64,000 nucleotides of DNA from Undibacterium_A arcticum. Lineage in GTDB: Bacteria; Pseudomonadota; Gammaproteobacteria; Burkholderiales; Burkholderiaceae_D. The stretch lies in NCBI RefSeq assembly GCF_042660705.1, contig NZ_JBHSUQ010000001.1. The stretch is one strand, 5' to 3'. Below are positions 15,806-25,016 of the stretch, in pieces (the stretch's first letter is position 1; the number at the start of each line of letters is the position of its first letter). The translations under genes were made by a program, and so were the position numbers. The notes below the pieces were generated by a model, which had not been told where the DNA came from, searched no databases, and saw nothing but the letters and a program-made list of their open reading frames with translations.

Positions 15806-17273
15806 ATGTCTGATTTTAAAAACCTGCGGTCGACGTACCCGAAAGATTCGGATTATCCAGAGCGGACGCACCTGCTGCTGGCGCTGACACGGGTCCTGGA
15901 CGGTTCGCTGTATGACGCGCTGGAATATCCATTCAGTACCGAGAAGAACGGCGCTGGCGAGTACATTCCGCTGGCGCAGCGCAGGCCGTCGGCGCGCAAC
16001 AAGTTTTTGCCGAACCGTCGTCAATGATTCAGTTTCGCTGCTGTTCTCTGAGGGGCATTTCCCCGCGGTTGAATGCAAAGATGAGACTACGCGCGACACG
16101 CTGGCCAAGTTGGCGAAAGAAACCGGTTTGAACCGGGTGATGATCGATGCCGCCACGCGCGGCGCCGTTGGCTCTGTGGTGATCATGCTGCGGGTGATGG
16201 CGAACCGCGTGTTCTTTGACGTGATGCCAACCGCGTACCTTACCCCGGATTGGGAGTTGCAAGCGCCTGACACGCTCAAGGCTGTGACTGAGCGCCGGAA
16301 GGTGAAGGGTGCCGTTCTCAAGGGCATGGGTTACCCGATCGCGGATGCTGATGTTTCGCTCGATTTCTGGTTTCAGCGTCAATGGGACTCGCTCGCTGAG
16401 ATTTGGTTTGTGCCGCAACGGACGGATGATAAGGAAAAAGTACCTGCGATTGATGTAGAGCGCAGCACTTCGCACAATCTCGGTTTCGTGCCAATGGTGT
16501 GGGTCAAGAACTTGCCAGGCGGTGACGCAATCGATGGTGAGCCGACATTCCCCGGTGAAGCGGTCGACACGCAGATCGAGGCTGATTATTTGCTGTCGCA
16601 GGGTGGGCGCGGCCTGAAGTATTCCGCTGATCCCACGTTGCACCTGAAGGAGCCGGCATTCGGCAGCAACGCGCAAGTGGTACGTGGTGCGGCCAATGCG
16701 ATCATTACAAGCGCAGACGGCGATGCGAAGCTGCTGGAGATCAATGGCACCGCGGCTGCTGCTGTTCTGGACTGGGTGAAGGGGCTGCGTGAAATCGCCT
16801 TGGAAAGCATGGGCGGGAATCGGTCGAACGCCGACAAGCTCTCCGCGGCGCAGTCTGGCCGTGCCATGGAACTGATGAATCAGTCGCTGATCTGGCTGGC
16901 CGACAAGCTGCGCATCTCATACGGCGAGGGCGCACTGCTGGCGCTGCTGAACATGGTTGTTGCGGCGTCGACCAAGTTTGACCTGGTTGATAAGAAGGGC
17001 AAGAAATTGCCGAAGCTGTCCGACGAAGATTTGTCGTTGCGCTGGCCGCAATGGTACGCGCCGACCTTCGCCGACAAGCAGACGCAGGCCACGACTCTCG
17101 ATGTGCTGCGCCAGTCCGGGCTTATCTCGCGCGAAACAGCGGTCAAGTCTCTGGCGCCAAGCTATGACATTGCGGACCCGCAAAACGAGCTGCAGCTGAT
17201 CGACGCCGATCCACCGCCGCCGAACTTGCCGCCGAAGCCGCAGCAAGTTCCACTTGCTGACTCGAACGATTAA
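15806..17273 (+). CDS. Portal protein, SPP1 gp6-like (extra base near 16013-16016)
   Basis: Two frames join when one C near 16014 is dropped: ARNKFLPNVVNDSVSLLFSE. The roughly 488-residue protein has the portal features VVNDSV...LLF, a long central domain, GLREIALESMGGNRSNADKL, and the crown helix region ending FADKQTQATTLDVLRQSGLI and SRETAVKSL. Portals form the ring through which DNA enters the head. It follows terL as usual. Confidence 0.88.
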
Positions 17274-17327
17274 ACGAATTTACCAACCGGCCCGCTCGAT
17301 GTGGGCTTTCACAACTGGAGATGACTG

Positions 17328-17828
17328 ATGTCAGACCAAGTACCGGCAACGCCACCCGCAACACCAGAACCGCAAACCTTTTCCATGGACTACGTGAAAG
17401 AACTTCGCGCAGAAAATAAGGGTTACCGCCTGAAGGCGCAAGAACTCGAGGGAAAGCTCAAAACTGCCGAAGAATCGGTAGCGAACGCGGCCAAGGACAC
17501 CGATACCAAGGTGGGTGAAGCCAACAAATCCGCGAGCGAGCGCATTTTGCGCGCAGAACTCAAGGTCAAGGCGAAGGAAGCAGGATTGATCGACATGGAC
17601 GGACTGAAGCTGGCCGATCTGTCGAAGGTCTCCCTGAAAGATGACGGCTCGATTGACGGCGCTGATGCGCTGTTCGCCGGCCTGAAGGAAGCCAAGCCGT
17701 ATCTGTTTGGCGCTGCCAACAGCAGCACGCCAATCACGCCGCCGCCTACTACGCCACCAGCGCAGAAGCTTGTCAAAGATATGACGCCAGCGGAGTACGC
17801 CGTAGCTAAAGCCGCGCTTCTCAAGTAA
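17328..17828 (+). CDS. Scaffolding-like protein
   Basis: A 166-residue, charged helical protein: FSMDYVKELRAENKGYRLKA then QELEGKLKTAEESVAN, a coiled coil, with a Pro-rich linker and a C-terminal helix (MTPAEYAVAKAALLK). Its position directly before the capsid gene and its composition fit a capsid scaffold. AACTGGAGATGACTG precedes the ATG. Confidence 0.8.
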   Translation: MSDQVPATPPATPEPQTFSMDYVKELRAENKGYRLKAQELEGKLKTAEESVANAAKDTDTKVGEANKSASERILRAELKVKAKEAGLIDMDGLKLADLSKVSLKDDGSIDGADALFAGLKEAKPYLFGAANSSTPITPPPTTPPAQKLVKDMTPAEYAVAKAALLK

Positions 17829-17929
17829 TACACCGCACCAAATCATGCCGCAATCGCGGCGACATTCGCATCGTGGCCAGACGCCAAGGCGATGAAGAAA
17901 ACCATCTTTTTCATCTATTGGAGTCAAAT

Positions 17930-19289
17930 ATGCCCATTCAAAATATGCCAACGTCGCTGCAAAATGCGATTCAACAAGGTTTCCTGGAACAAGAGTTCCA
18001 CCTGGGCCTTAATTCTGCTCTTGGTTACCGCGCAATCGCTGACAAAGAGCCGGTTTCAATCAACATCGGCGAAACCGTCACCAAGACCCGCGCCGGCCTG
18101 AAAGCGCCGGTCACCACGCCTTTGACGCCATCGGGCAATACCAACCTGGACAACGGCATTACGCCATCAAGCCAAACCATCGAACAATACGTTCTTGGTA
18201 TTGACCAGTACGGCGACTCGATCGATCTCAACATCGTGACGTCGCAGGTCGGCATCGCCAATCAGTTCCTGCTGAACGGCAAGACCAACGGCAAGCAAGC
18301 CATGCAATCGCTTGACCGCATTGCACGCAATGCGCTGTTTGCCGGCTATCTCGGTGGCAACACACGTGTTCGCACCACGTTGGGCGCCCCTGCATTGACC
18401 ATCAACGTGGACGATGTGCGCGGCTTCGAACAAGTGCTTGGTACTGGCACTAGCGCTGGTAAGTTCGTGCCGGTTTCTGGCACATTTACTGCGCCTGTCA
18501 TCGTTGGCTTGAACGTGTACACCCTCTCCGGTACAGCGCGTGACGGTTCCAACGTATCCACGACCCCGGGCGGCTTCTCGGGCACACTGACCTTCACTGG
18601 CAACGTGTCCGTGGCTGACGGTACGGCACTGAATCAAGCATCGCACGCCAATGCGCCGGCATTGATTCGTCCAAACGGCAAGTACAACGGCGGTTCTGCC
18701 TTCGGTATCGCCACTGCTACGCCAGCGCTGGTCAGCACCGACATATTGACCCTTGGCGTCATTGAAGATGCTGTTGCCGCACTTCGCAACAACACTGGTA
18801 TGCAAGATGAAATGTTCAATCTGTATTTGGACAATGTCTCCATGCGCCAGCTGTTCTCTGACCAAGACTTCAAGCTGATGTATCAAGGTCAATACGGTTC
18901 GCCGGAAGCGCGTCAAGGCAAGGTGTTCCAGTTGATGGGCGTGAACTTCGTGCCTACCACTGAGGCATTGGTTCAAACGCATCCAACCAACGGCGCATTG
19001 AAGGTACGCCGGCCTATCCTGTGCGCCCCTGGTGCTTTGGTTGAAGGTGATTATTCTGGCATGGCTGAAAGCAGCCGATCTGTCGGGCACCAATGCTGAG
19101 ATCCAAATGGTGGACAGCGTATGCATGGTGACTCGTGCCCCTATCGATCGCTTGGCGCAAATCGTGGCGCAGTCATGGTTCTGGATTGGTGGCTTCGTAG
19201 CGCCTACCGATGCAACGGCCAACAGCTCCATCATTCCAACTGCGGGCTCTCAGTATCTGAAGCGCGCAGTTGCGATTGAACACGTTTAA
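17930..19289 (+). CDS. Major capsid protein (frame break near 19061-19066)
   Basis: ATG 17930 has TTGGAG upstream. About 452 residues: FLEQEFHLGLNSALGYRAIA, IGETVTKTRAGLKAPVTTPL, SIDLNIVTSQVGIANQFLLN, a Gly/Thr-rich insertion (about 180-260), MYQGQYGSPEARQGKVFQLM. After EGDYSGM the frame breaks and continues AADLSGTNAEIQMVDSVCMV to the stop at 19289. It is abundant-protein-like in codon use and follows a scaffold, so major capsid is the natural call. Confidence 0.85.
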
Positions 19290-19311
19290 GCCGACGCATC
19301 ACCGACGCAGT

Positions 19312-19345
19312 AAAAGCCCTGGGCCTGAAGGCCCGGGGTTTTAAA
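19312..19345 (+). terminator. Hairpin after the capsid gene
   Basis: GC-rich arms around TGAA followed by TTTT. It probably trims or attenuates the message so that capsid mRNA is in excess over the tail genes. Confidence 0.65.
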
Positions 19346-19361
19346 CTCAGGAGTAAAAATC

Positions 19362-19559
19362 ATGGCAGGACCAACCAAAATAAAGAAAGCAGCGACATCA
19401 GCAGATGGCCTGCCAGAAAGCGTCACGCTGGCATCGCCCTATGGCTACGATCCAGAAATTGAAGGCCAGTCCATAAAAATGTGGGCTGCTGGCCAAGTTG
19501 TAACGGATCCCGCAGAAATCAAAGACCTGGTCGAACGCCAAGCGCCACTGGAAGATTAA
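19362..19559 (+). CDS. Small virion-region protein (65 aa)
   Basis: MAGPTKIKKAATSADGLPES with a Lys-rich start and acidic end. CAGGAGTAAAAATC precedes the ATG. Its place between capsid and connector genes suggests a head or connector accessory protein. No family recognised. Confidence 0.6.
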   Translation: MAGPTKIKKAATSADGLPESVTLASPYGYDPEIEGQSIKMWAAGQVVTDPAEIKDLVERQAPLED

Positions 19560-19565
19560 TAAACC

Positions 19566-19952
19566 ATGTCCTTCACTACTGCTGAGAAAGTCGATATACG
19601 CCGATTTTGTGGCTATGGGCTGTATGGCACCGGCACGCCTTTGCCGGCGTCCGGCTATCGGTTTTCCACGCAGTACGGAACGCTTGAGTACAAGATGAAC
19701 ACTCTTGGCCCAGAAGAAGAGACGGTCGTTCGCACCAACTACTTGGCCAATCTTTACACGCTCGAATCGGCAATTGTTGCCTCCGGTGCGAACCTGGACA
19801 CCGATTCTGCAGCGGTATGGACGCACAATAAACATGAAGTGCGCGATCGGACTGCACTGCTCAATCAGTGGCGCAATGAATTGTGCGGTTTTCTTGGAAT
19901 TTCCGCTGGCCCTGGCTTGTCTGGTGGCGGCTCTGTGTCGTTTGTGGTCTAG
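19566..19952 (+). CDS. Head-tail connector-type protein (128 aa)
   Basis: Starts MSFTTAEKVDIRRFCGYGLY; helical, then a Gly-rich end (GPGLSGGGSVSFVV). Position and size fit a head completion / adaptor protein, which plugs the portal. Assignment is by order only. Confidence 0.6.
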   Translation: MSFTTAEKVDIRRFCGYGLYGTGTPLPASGYRFSTQYGTLEYKMNTLGPEEETVVRTNYLANLYTLESAIVASGANLDTDSAAVWTHNKHEVRDRTALLNQWRNELCGFLGISAGPGLSGGGSVSFVV

Positions 19953-19954
19953 GC

Positions 19955-20606
19955 ATGGACGGCGCAACGATTCAGGCCCGCGTGTATGCCGGCTATGCCA
20001 AGGCGGCTCAGGTCATCGGCCTCACGTTCAGTCTGTACCGGCCATTGAGCGCGAGCGCTCCGCTTGGCAATCTGGTAGGCACGCTCAAGGCTGCGCTTGA
20101 CTCCGGACCTGGGTATCAGTTCAAAGCCCCGAACGAGTATGGCGATCCGACCTGGTTCTGCGTTGATCAACGACGCTACCACGCAGGCAGGCGACTACCT
20201 GGTCAATGCGAACGGCACCTATTTCATCGCCGGTAAGCAGTTCCTGCTGCCGGTGATCGTGGTCGAGTGCAACCGGCAGGTGAAAATCACCCGCGAGCAG
20301 GCCGTCACTAGTGTGGGCGCGGTCGGCTACAGCGGCAATCAGCCGTCGCAGGAAATTGACGTGCTGGGCGCCAGCGGCAACTTATGGCCGGCGTCTATCC
20401 TGCTCGGCGGCAAGAGTCAGAGGGGCGTCGACCTTCCGGCCGGCGTCAAGAACGTGGGCTGGAAGATTCTCCTGCCACCATCTGTACCAATCACGATTAT
20501 GGCCGGCGACATCGCAACTGACGATCTCGGTCGGCGCTACGCGATCGAGGGCGCCGAACTGACCGATCTCGGCTGGCGCATCAACGCACAAGAGATTCAT
20601 TCCTGA
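19955..20606 (+). CDS. Neck/tail completion protein (extra base near 20155-20158)
   Basis: From ATG 19955 (MDGATIQARVYAGYAKAAQV) the frame breaks at EYGDPTWF; dropping one T gives ALINDATTQAGDYLVNANGT, then FIAGKQFLLPVIVVECNRQV and on to 20606, about 216 residues. The first part is helical, the second beta-rich with many Gly. Order suggests a neck or stopper protein. Name uncertain. Confidence 0.65.
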
Positions 20607-21463
20607 TGGCTGATTTAACTGACGTAGGGTCCGCGCTGGTCGCGCTCATCGCCCAAACCGTTTATCCGAACGGGACCGGACAGGCTTCTGTCGCCAATAC
20701 CGGAGTCCGCATTTATCAGGGCTGGCCGAACCCGCAGCAATTGGATGCTGATCTGAAGCTCGGCATCTGCCATGTTTCGGTGTATCCCCGCACGGAAGAG
20801 CGCAACGTAACCCGGTACTCGAAGGACTGGCAGCAGCTCTCGGTGAATACGCCGACGCTGACGCTCACGATCTCCGGGCAGACCGTCACGGTCGGCGGAA
20901 CGGTGCCCCCGGCGAACAATCCGCAAAACGTGACGGTGTTGGCCAACAGGCAGCCCTACATCTATGCGGTGCAGGTGGCCGATACGCTGACGAGCATCGC
21001 CACGGCATTGGCGACGCTGATCGTCGCGGGGATTCCAGGCGCCGGCAGCGCGGGGGCGGTCATTACGCTGCCGGCCACTGCCAGAATCAACGCAGTTCGG
21101 GTGGGCGTGACTGGCACCAGCATCCGCGAGATTCGGCGGCAGGAGCGGTTGTTCCAGATTTCGGTCTGGGCAGACACGCCGGCGCACAGGGACGCCATCG
21201 CACCGGCCATTGACGTGGTACTGGCCATCACGCAGTTCATGACGCTGGTTGATCAGTCAACGGCGAGGATGACTTACAAGAGCAGCCCGGTATCCGACGA
21301 ATTTCAGAAGGACAAGCTCTACCGGCGCGACCTGTTTTACACGGTCGAGTATGCGACCACGCAGATCGAGACCGATACGCAGATCACGCAAGAGCAGCTG
21401 AACACGTCCGGCCAGGTTGACGGCTCGACGCAGTACGGACCAGTCACCACCACCTATTTCTAG
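20606..21463 (+). CDS. Tail terminator-like / neck protein (285 aa)
   Basis: Its ATG overlaps the previous TGA. The 285 residues contain a tail-terminator-like frame (VRIYQGWPNPQQLDADLKLG; IREIRRQERLFQISVWADTP; YRRDLFYTVEYATTQ) with a Thr/Val-rich insertion in the middle (about 90-170). It would cap the sheath and tube at the head end. Order (just before sheath) supports this. Confidence 0.65.
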   Translation: MADLTDVGSALVALIAQTVYPNGTGQASVANTGVRIYQGWPNPQQLDADLKLGICHVSVYPRTEERNVTRYSKDWQQLSVNTPTLTLTISGQTVTVGGTVPPANNPQNVTVLANRQPYIYAVQVADTLTSIATALATLIVAGIPGAGSAGAVITLPATARINAVRVGVTGTSIREIRRQERLFQISVWADTPAHRDAIAPAIDVVLAITQFMTLVDQSTARMTYKSSPVSDEFQKDKLYRRDLFYTVEYATTQIETDTQITQEQLNTSGQVDGSTQYGPVTTTYF

Positions 21464-21471
21464 GGCCAGCC

Positions 21472-21621
21472 ATGTTTGCACTCACTGTCGTTGAAAATTT
21501 CCTGTCGCACGTCAAGGGTGACGTGATCACCGACGCAAAACTGATCAAGCAATACCTCGCATCGGAATGGCAGAACCATTTCATCAAAACGGATGCCCCG
21601 GTAGATCCGGCTCCTAAATAA
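21472..21621 (+). CDS. Small hypothetical phage protein (49 aa)
   Basis: MFALTVVENFLSHVKGDVIT, then DAKLIKQYLASEWQNHF, a compact helical protein of 49 residues ahead of the sheath. Proteins of this look are common at this place in myoviruses. Function unknown. Confidence 0.6.
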   Translation: MFALTVVENFLSHVKGDVITDAKLIKQYLASEWQNHFIKTDAPVDPAPK

Positions 21622-21641
21622 CCCGTTATCACCCAATTCAG

Positions 21642-21664
21642 GCCGCTTTCGAGCGGCTTTTTTT
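21642..21664 (+). terminator. Terminator before the sheath gene
   Basis: GCCGCT-TTCG-AGCGGC followed by seven T. Confidence 0.8.
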
Positions 21665-21682
21665 CATTTTTAGGAGCCACTC

Positions 21683-23212
21683 ATGCCTGTAGTCCAACAA
21701 GGTTCGATCAATACGACCGCGCTGATCGTGCCCGATCTGTATGTGCAGATCGTGCCGCCCAGCGTCACCCTGCTCAATGGCTTGCCGACCAATATCCTTG
21801 GCGTGGTCGGTACCGCAACTTGGGGCCCGGCCAACGCGCCGACCGTCGTTGGCAGCATGGCCGACTACTCGCGTCAATTCGGAGCGATTCAGGCGCGCAA
21901 ATACGATATGGGTACCGCTGTGGCCGCTGCCGTGCTGCAGGGCGCCAACAACTTCCGCTGCGTTCGCGTGACCGACGGCACAGATGTGGCTGCTACAGTC
22001 GTTGTGCTGGCCACTTGCATCACGTTCACCAGCAAATACACCGGTACGCTCGGTAACTCGGCGCAGGTCATCGTCGGTACCGGATCGCAAGCCAACACGT
22101 CCAAGGCGACCGTAACGATGCCGGGCCAGGTGCCGGAAGTGTTCGACAACATCGCGGGCACCGCCAATGCGCTGTGGGTCAACATGGCCGCCGCCATCAA
22201 CAACGGCCAATCAGGACAGCGCGGACCGTCGCAATTCATCGTGGCCACTGCTGGCGCTGGCACCACCGCTCCGACACTGGCCACGTACTCGCTGGCCGGC
22301 GGCACCGATGGCGCGACGACCATCACCGGCACCGTGCTGCTGGGCGTCGATACCGTGCCACGCAAGGGCATGTATGCGCTGCGCAACACAAACACCAGCA
22401 TCGCCTTCCTGGCGGATTGCGACGACACCACGACCTTTACCAACCAGGTTGCTTACGGCTATTCCGAAGGTACCTACATGGTCGGCGTCACACCTGCCGG
22501 CGACGCCATTGCTGCTGCGGTCACCGCCAAAGCTACTGCCGGTATCGATGCCTACATCTTCAAGTACTTGCTGGGCGATTGGGTCTACTTCAACGACACC
22601 GTGAACAACCAGGTGCGTTTGATTTCGCCGCAGGGCTTTGTCGCCGGCCGTCTGGCCAACCTGTCGCCAGAGCAATCGAGTCTGAACAAGCCGCTGTATG
22701 GCATCGTCGGCACGCAAAAGAGCTACCAGAACTTGACGTACTCGAGTGCTGAATTGGCGTTGCTGGGCGTGGCTGGTATTGACCTGATCACCAACCCGAT
22801 CCCGGCAGGTAACAGCTTCGGCGTGCGCTTCGGTCACAACAGCTCGAGCAATGCGGTGACGAACGGCGACAATTACACCCGCATGACGAACTACATCGCC
22901 TACACGCTCAACGGCGGCATGGGGCTGTTCATCGGTCAGTTGCAAAGTCCGACCGTGCGCCGATCTGCTGCGGCGACGATCTCGGCATTCCTGGAAGCCT
23001 TGACCGGCCAGAACATGATCGGCTCGGCGGACGGTACGCAGCCTTACAGCGTCCAGATCGATAACACCAACAACCCGCAGAACCGTGTCGCGTTGGGCTA
23101 CATGCAGGCGGACGTGAAGGTTCGCTACCTGTCGGTGATCGAGAAATTCATCATCAACGTCGAAGGCGGTCAATCCGTCACGATCAACCGTCAATCCGTC
23201 GCACTGGCTTAA
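21683..23212 (+). CDS. Contractile tail sheath protein
   Basis: A 509-residue protein: IVPDLYVQIVPPSVTLLNGL, TNILGVVGTATWGPANAPTV, a beta-rich insertion (90-250), AGIDLITNPIPAGNSFGVRF, and a C-terminal domain with GYMQADVKVRYLSVIEKFII. This is the phage tail sheath family; the sheath contracts to drive the tube through the envelope. Taken with the tube gene that follows, it defines the phage as a myovirus. GGAG precedes the ATG. Confidence 0.95.
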   Translation: MPVVQQGSINTTALIVPDLYVQIVPPSVTLLNGLPTNILGVVGTATWGPANAPTVVGSMADYSRQFGAIQARKYDMGTAVAAAVLQGANNFRCVRVTDGTDVAATVVVLATCITFTSKYTGTLGNSAQVIVGTGSQANTSKATVTMPGQVPEVFDNIAGTANALWVNMAAAINNGQSGQRGPSQFIVATAGAGTTAPTLATYSLAGGTDGATTITGTVLLGVDTVPRKGMYALRNTNTSIAFLADCDDTTTFTNQVAYGYSEGTYMVGVTPAGDAIAAAVTAKATAGIDAYIFKYLLGDWVYFNDTVNNQVRLISPQGFVAGRLANLSPEQSSLNKPLYGIVGTQKSYQNLTYSSAELALLGVAGIDLITNPIPAGNSFGVRFGHNSSSNAVTNGDNYTRMTNYIAYTLNGGMGLFIGQLQSPTVRRSAAATISAFLEALTGQNMIGSADGTQPYSVQIDNTNNPQNRVALGYMQADVKVRYLSVIEKFIINVEGGQSVTINRQSVALA

Positions 23213-23232
23213 TTCCTCGCAAATCGCATGAC

Positions 23233-23257
23233 AAGCTCGCTCCGGCGGGCTTTTTTA
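23233..23257 (+). terminator. Terminator after the sheath gene
   Basis: AAGCTCGC-TCCG-GCGGGCTT followed by TTTT. Confidence 0.8.
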
Positions 23258-23270
23258 TTGGAGCATCGCT

Positions 23271-23704
23271 ATGCCATTGAATTCCTACTCCGTAGGCCGC
23301 GACCTGTCGCTCGACATCACCGGCCCGAATGGACCGCTGTCGTTCAGCCAAATTGTTGGCTTCACATCCAAGCCGGACATCACCGACAAGAAAATCAAGG
23401 GGCTGGACGGCATCACCCGCCATCTGCGCTTTCCTGACGGCTGGTCGGGATCATTCGAGATCGAGCGCCAGAACGCAGTCGTCGATGACTATTTTTTTCC
23501 CAGCTCGAGGCGAACTATTACGCCGGACTGAACGAATTGCCGGTGACTATCACCGAGACCATTCAAGAGGTCAGCGGCTCTATTTCGCAATATCGTTACC
23601 TGCAAGTGCTACTGACGCTCGAAGACGCCGGCAACTACAAGGGTGACGACTCGGTGCACCAGAAGGTGCGCTTCGTGGCCGCGCGCCGCGTCAAAGTCTC
23701 GTAA
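23271..23704 (+). CDS. Tail tube protein (frame break near 23492-23503)
   Basis: MPLNSYSVGRDLSLDITGPN, then DGWSGSFEIERQNAVVDDYF in the first frame; after a T/C homopolymer the neighbouring frame continues LEANYYAGLNELPVTITETI and QKVRFVAARRVKVS to 23704. The total is about 145 residues, normal for a tube monomer. It follows the sheath, as in other myoviruses. The gene ends with a basic strand typical of the tube fold. Confidence 0.85.
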
Positions 23705-23761
23705 TTTAACCCGATGACGCGCCGGATCGATTTCGGCGCGTCGCTTTAAGGAATAACTCTG

Positions 23762-24130
23762 ATGAGTGAACCAACCGTAACCCTGAAGCCAACGCAGGAG
23801 ATCCTTGCCAAGGCCAGCGAAGAATCGACCGTGGTCGACGCCCTGGGCCGCACGATCAAGATCAAGAAGCCGGGTGTGCTGGCTCAGTACCGGCTGATCG
23901 AGGCGCTGGGCGACAGTGCGCAGAATCAGACCTACATGGCGATGGTCCTGCCATTGATCTATGTCACCGCAATCGATGATCTGGCAGTGCACCAGCCAAA
24001 AAGCAAGCTGCAGGTCGAGGCACTGATCCAGCAGCTGGACGAGGCCGGCATCGAAGCTGTGATGCGCCATGTTCAGGAAACCTTCGGCAAGAGCGACCCG
24101 GAGCAGGATAAGGCCGAACTAAAAAAGTAG
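23762..24130 (+). CDS. Tail assembly chaperone, short (unshifted) form
   Basis: A 122-residue protein (MSEPTVTLKPTQEILAKASE...) that ends two codons after a slippery A-AAA-AAG. Between tube and tape measure genes, most long-tailed phages code for a G/GT-type chaperone pair that coats the tape measure. The short form has a strand-rich N-terminus (TVVDALGRTIKIKKPGVLAQ) and a helical end. The longer form shares this start. Confidence 0.8.
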   Translation: MSEPTVTLKPTQEILAKASEESTVVDALGRTIKIKKPGVLAQYRLIEALGDSAQNQTYMAMVLPLIYVTAIDDLAVHQPKSKLQVEALIQQLDEAGIEAVMRHVQETFGKSDPEQDKAELKK

Positions 24131-24300
24131 CCCGGGCCGGTCCGATCCGTGAATGCTTATGGCTCATCAGAAATGGCGTGCCGTTCGACGTCGCGTTCGG
24201 GCTGGATGACATCACGCGAACGGGCTGGTGCATCATCTTTTCCGAGATGGAAGGCGCAACTTTCAATTTCAACACGATGCAATACGAGGATCAGAAATGA
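23762..24300 (+). CDS. Tail assembly chaperone, long form by -1 frameshift at 24121-24127
   Basis: After a -1 slip on A-AAA-AAG the frame runs VARAGPIRECLWLIRNGVPF, DVAFGLDDITRTGWCIIFSE and on to a TGA at 24300 that overlaps the next ATG, adding 58 residues. The added domain (GLDDITRTGW) resembles GT-type chaperone tails. Unlike the other breaks in this window the shift site is a classical heptamer in the right phase, at the gene pair where shifting is expected. Confidence 0.8.
24121..24127 (+). promoter_or_regulatory. Programmed -1 ribosomal frameshift site (A-AAA-AAG)
   Basis: The heptamer is in phase with the zero-frame codons CTA AAA AAG TAG, with the stop codon directly after it, which should favour slipping. 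It joins the two tail chaperone domains. Confidence 0.8.
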
Positions 24301-24773
24301 AAGAGTTCGCGCATCTCGGGGAAATGGTCGCGCATCTGGCGACGATGGCCGCCGCTGAAACGCTGGCGCTGCATCATGGACTGAAGAAGTGCGCTGTTGC
24401 GATTGAGCGGACCGCGAAGCAGGAAATCGGCGAGTACCAGGGCGAGGTCGGGCCGTTTGCCGGGTGGGTGGAATTGGCCGATAGCACCAAGGCTGATCGG
24501 GTAGCGCAGGGCTTCACTGAAAACGATCCTTTGCTGCGCAGCGGCAAGCTGCGCGCCTCGATCAGCCATCAAATTCACGGTCTGGAAGCGGTGGTCGGCT
24601 CGGACAGCGACATCATGGTGTATCAGGAGCTTGGCACAGAACACATCCCGCCGCGCGCGGTGCTGGGGCCCGCGGCGATCCGCAACAAAGAATTGATATT
24701 GAAAACGCTGGGGAAAGCTGCCGCAGAAGGGTTGCTGTACGGCGCTGGATCGAGCCAGACGGCCCTAGAGTAG
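24297..24773 (+). CDS. Tail morphogenesis protein, HK97 gp10-like
   Basis: A 158-residue protein from ATG 24297. The part AKQEIGEYQGEVGPFAGWVE, LLRSGKLRASISHQIHGLEA then DIMVYQELGTEHIPPRAVLG is the gp10-like/tail-completion signature (R.G.L..SI...V.GS...YA.yqE.GT..iPPRpfl). Unusually it lies after the chaperone gene. It would take part in tail end or neck building. Confidence 0.75.
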   Translation: MKEFAHLGEMVAHLATMAAAETLALHHGLKKCAVAIERTAKQEIGEYQGEVGPFAGWVELADSTKADRVAQGFTENDPLLRSGKLRASISHQIHGLEAVVGSDSDIMVYQELGTEHIPPRAVLGPAAIRNKELILKTLGKAAAEGLLYGAGSSQTALE

Positions 24774-25001
24774 GCAGTAGATGAATATGCCGACGAAAAA
24801 CAGGGCGACGAGTCCTGCAAGCAGAAGCAATGTGGAGAAAAGGAACAGGTCGATGCGTTTCCCGATCGGCATTTGGTTGGTAAAACGCAAGCCGGCTTTG
24901 GATGCGTCGCGGGTCGATTGATCGGCTGGCCGGATATGTGGGTACTGCACCCATGACACCCGGTCGGCAAGCCATTCTTGCATTTGATGTGACAGCTTCA
25001 T
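24765..25001 (-). CDS. Small membrane protein on the opposite strand within tail genes (moron)
   Basis: A 78-residue frame opposite to all neighbours, overlapping the gp10-like gene by 9 bp and ending just before the tape measure. The N-terminus is soluble (MKLSHQMQEWLADRVSWVQY), residues 54-77 form one strong membrane helix (LFSTLLLLAGLVALFFVGIF). A lone reversed gene in a late operon is the usual mark of a moron, expressed by the lysogen from its own promoter. No clear promoter or ribosome binding site is visible. Confidence 0.6.
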   Translation of the reverse strand: MKLSHQMQEWLADRVSWVQYPHIRPADQSTRDASKAGLRFTNQMPIGKRIDLFLFSTLLLLAGLVALFFVGIFIYCLL

Positions 25002-25016
25002 ATTTTCGGGATACCC

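Noticed and set aside
21950..21975. Possible template repeat: AACAACTTCCGCTGC resembles the end of the candidate variable region
   Set aside because: The match is about 12 bases inside the sheath gene (NNFRCVRV) and does not extend. Chance is the best explanation.
22211..23194. 327-codon minus-strand frame opposite the tail sheath
   Set aside because: The sheath is certain; the antisense frame lacks a ribosome binding site and protein-like composition.
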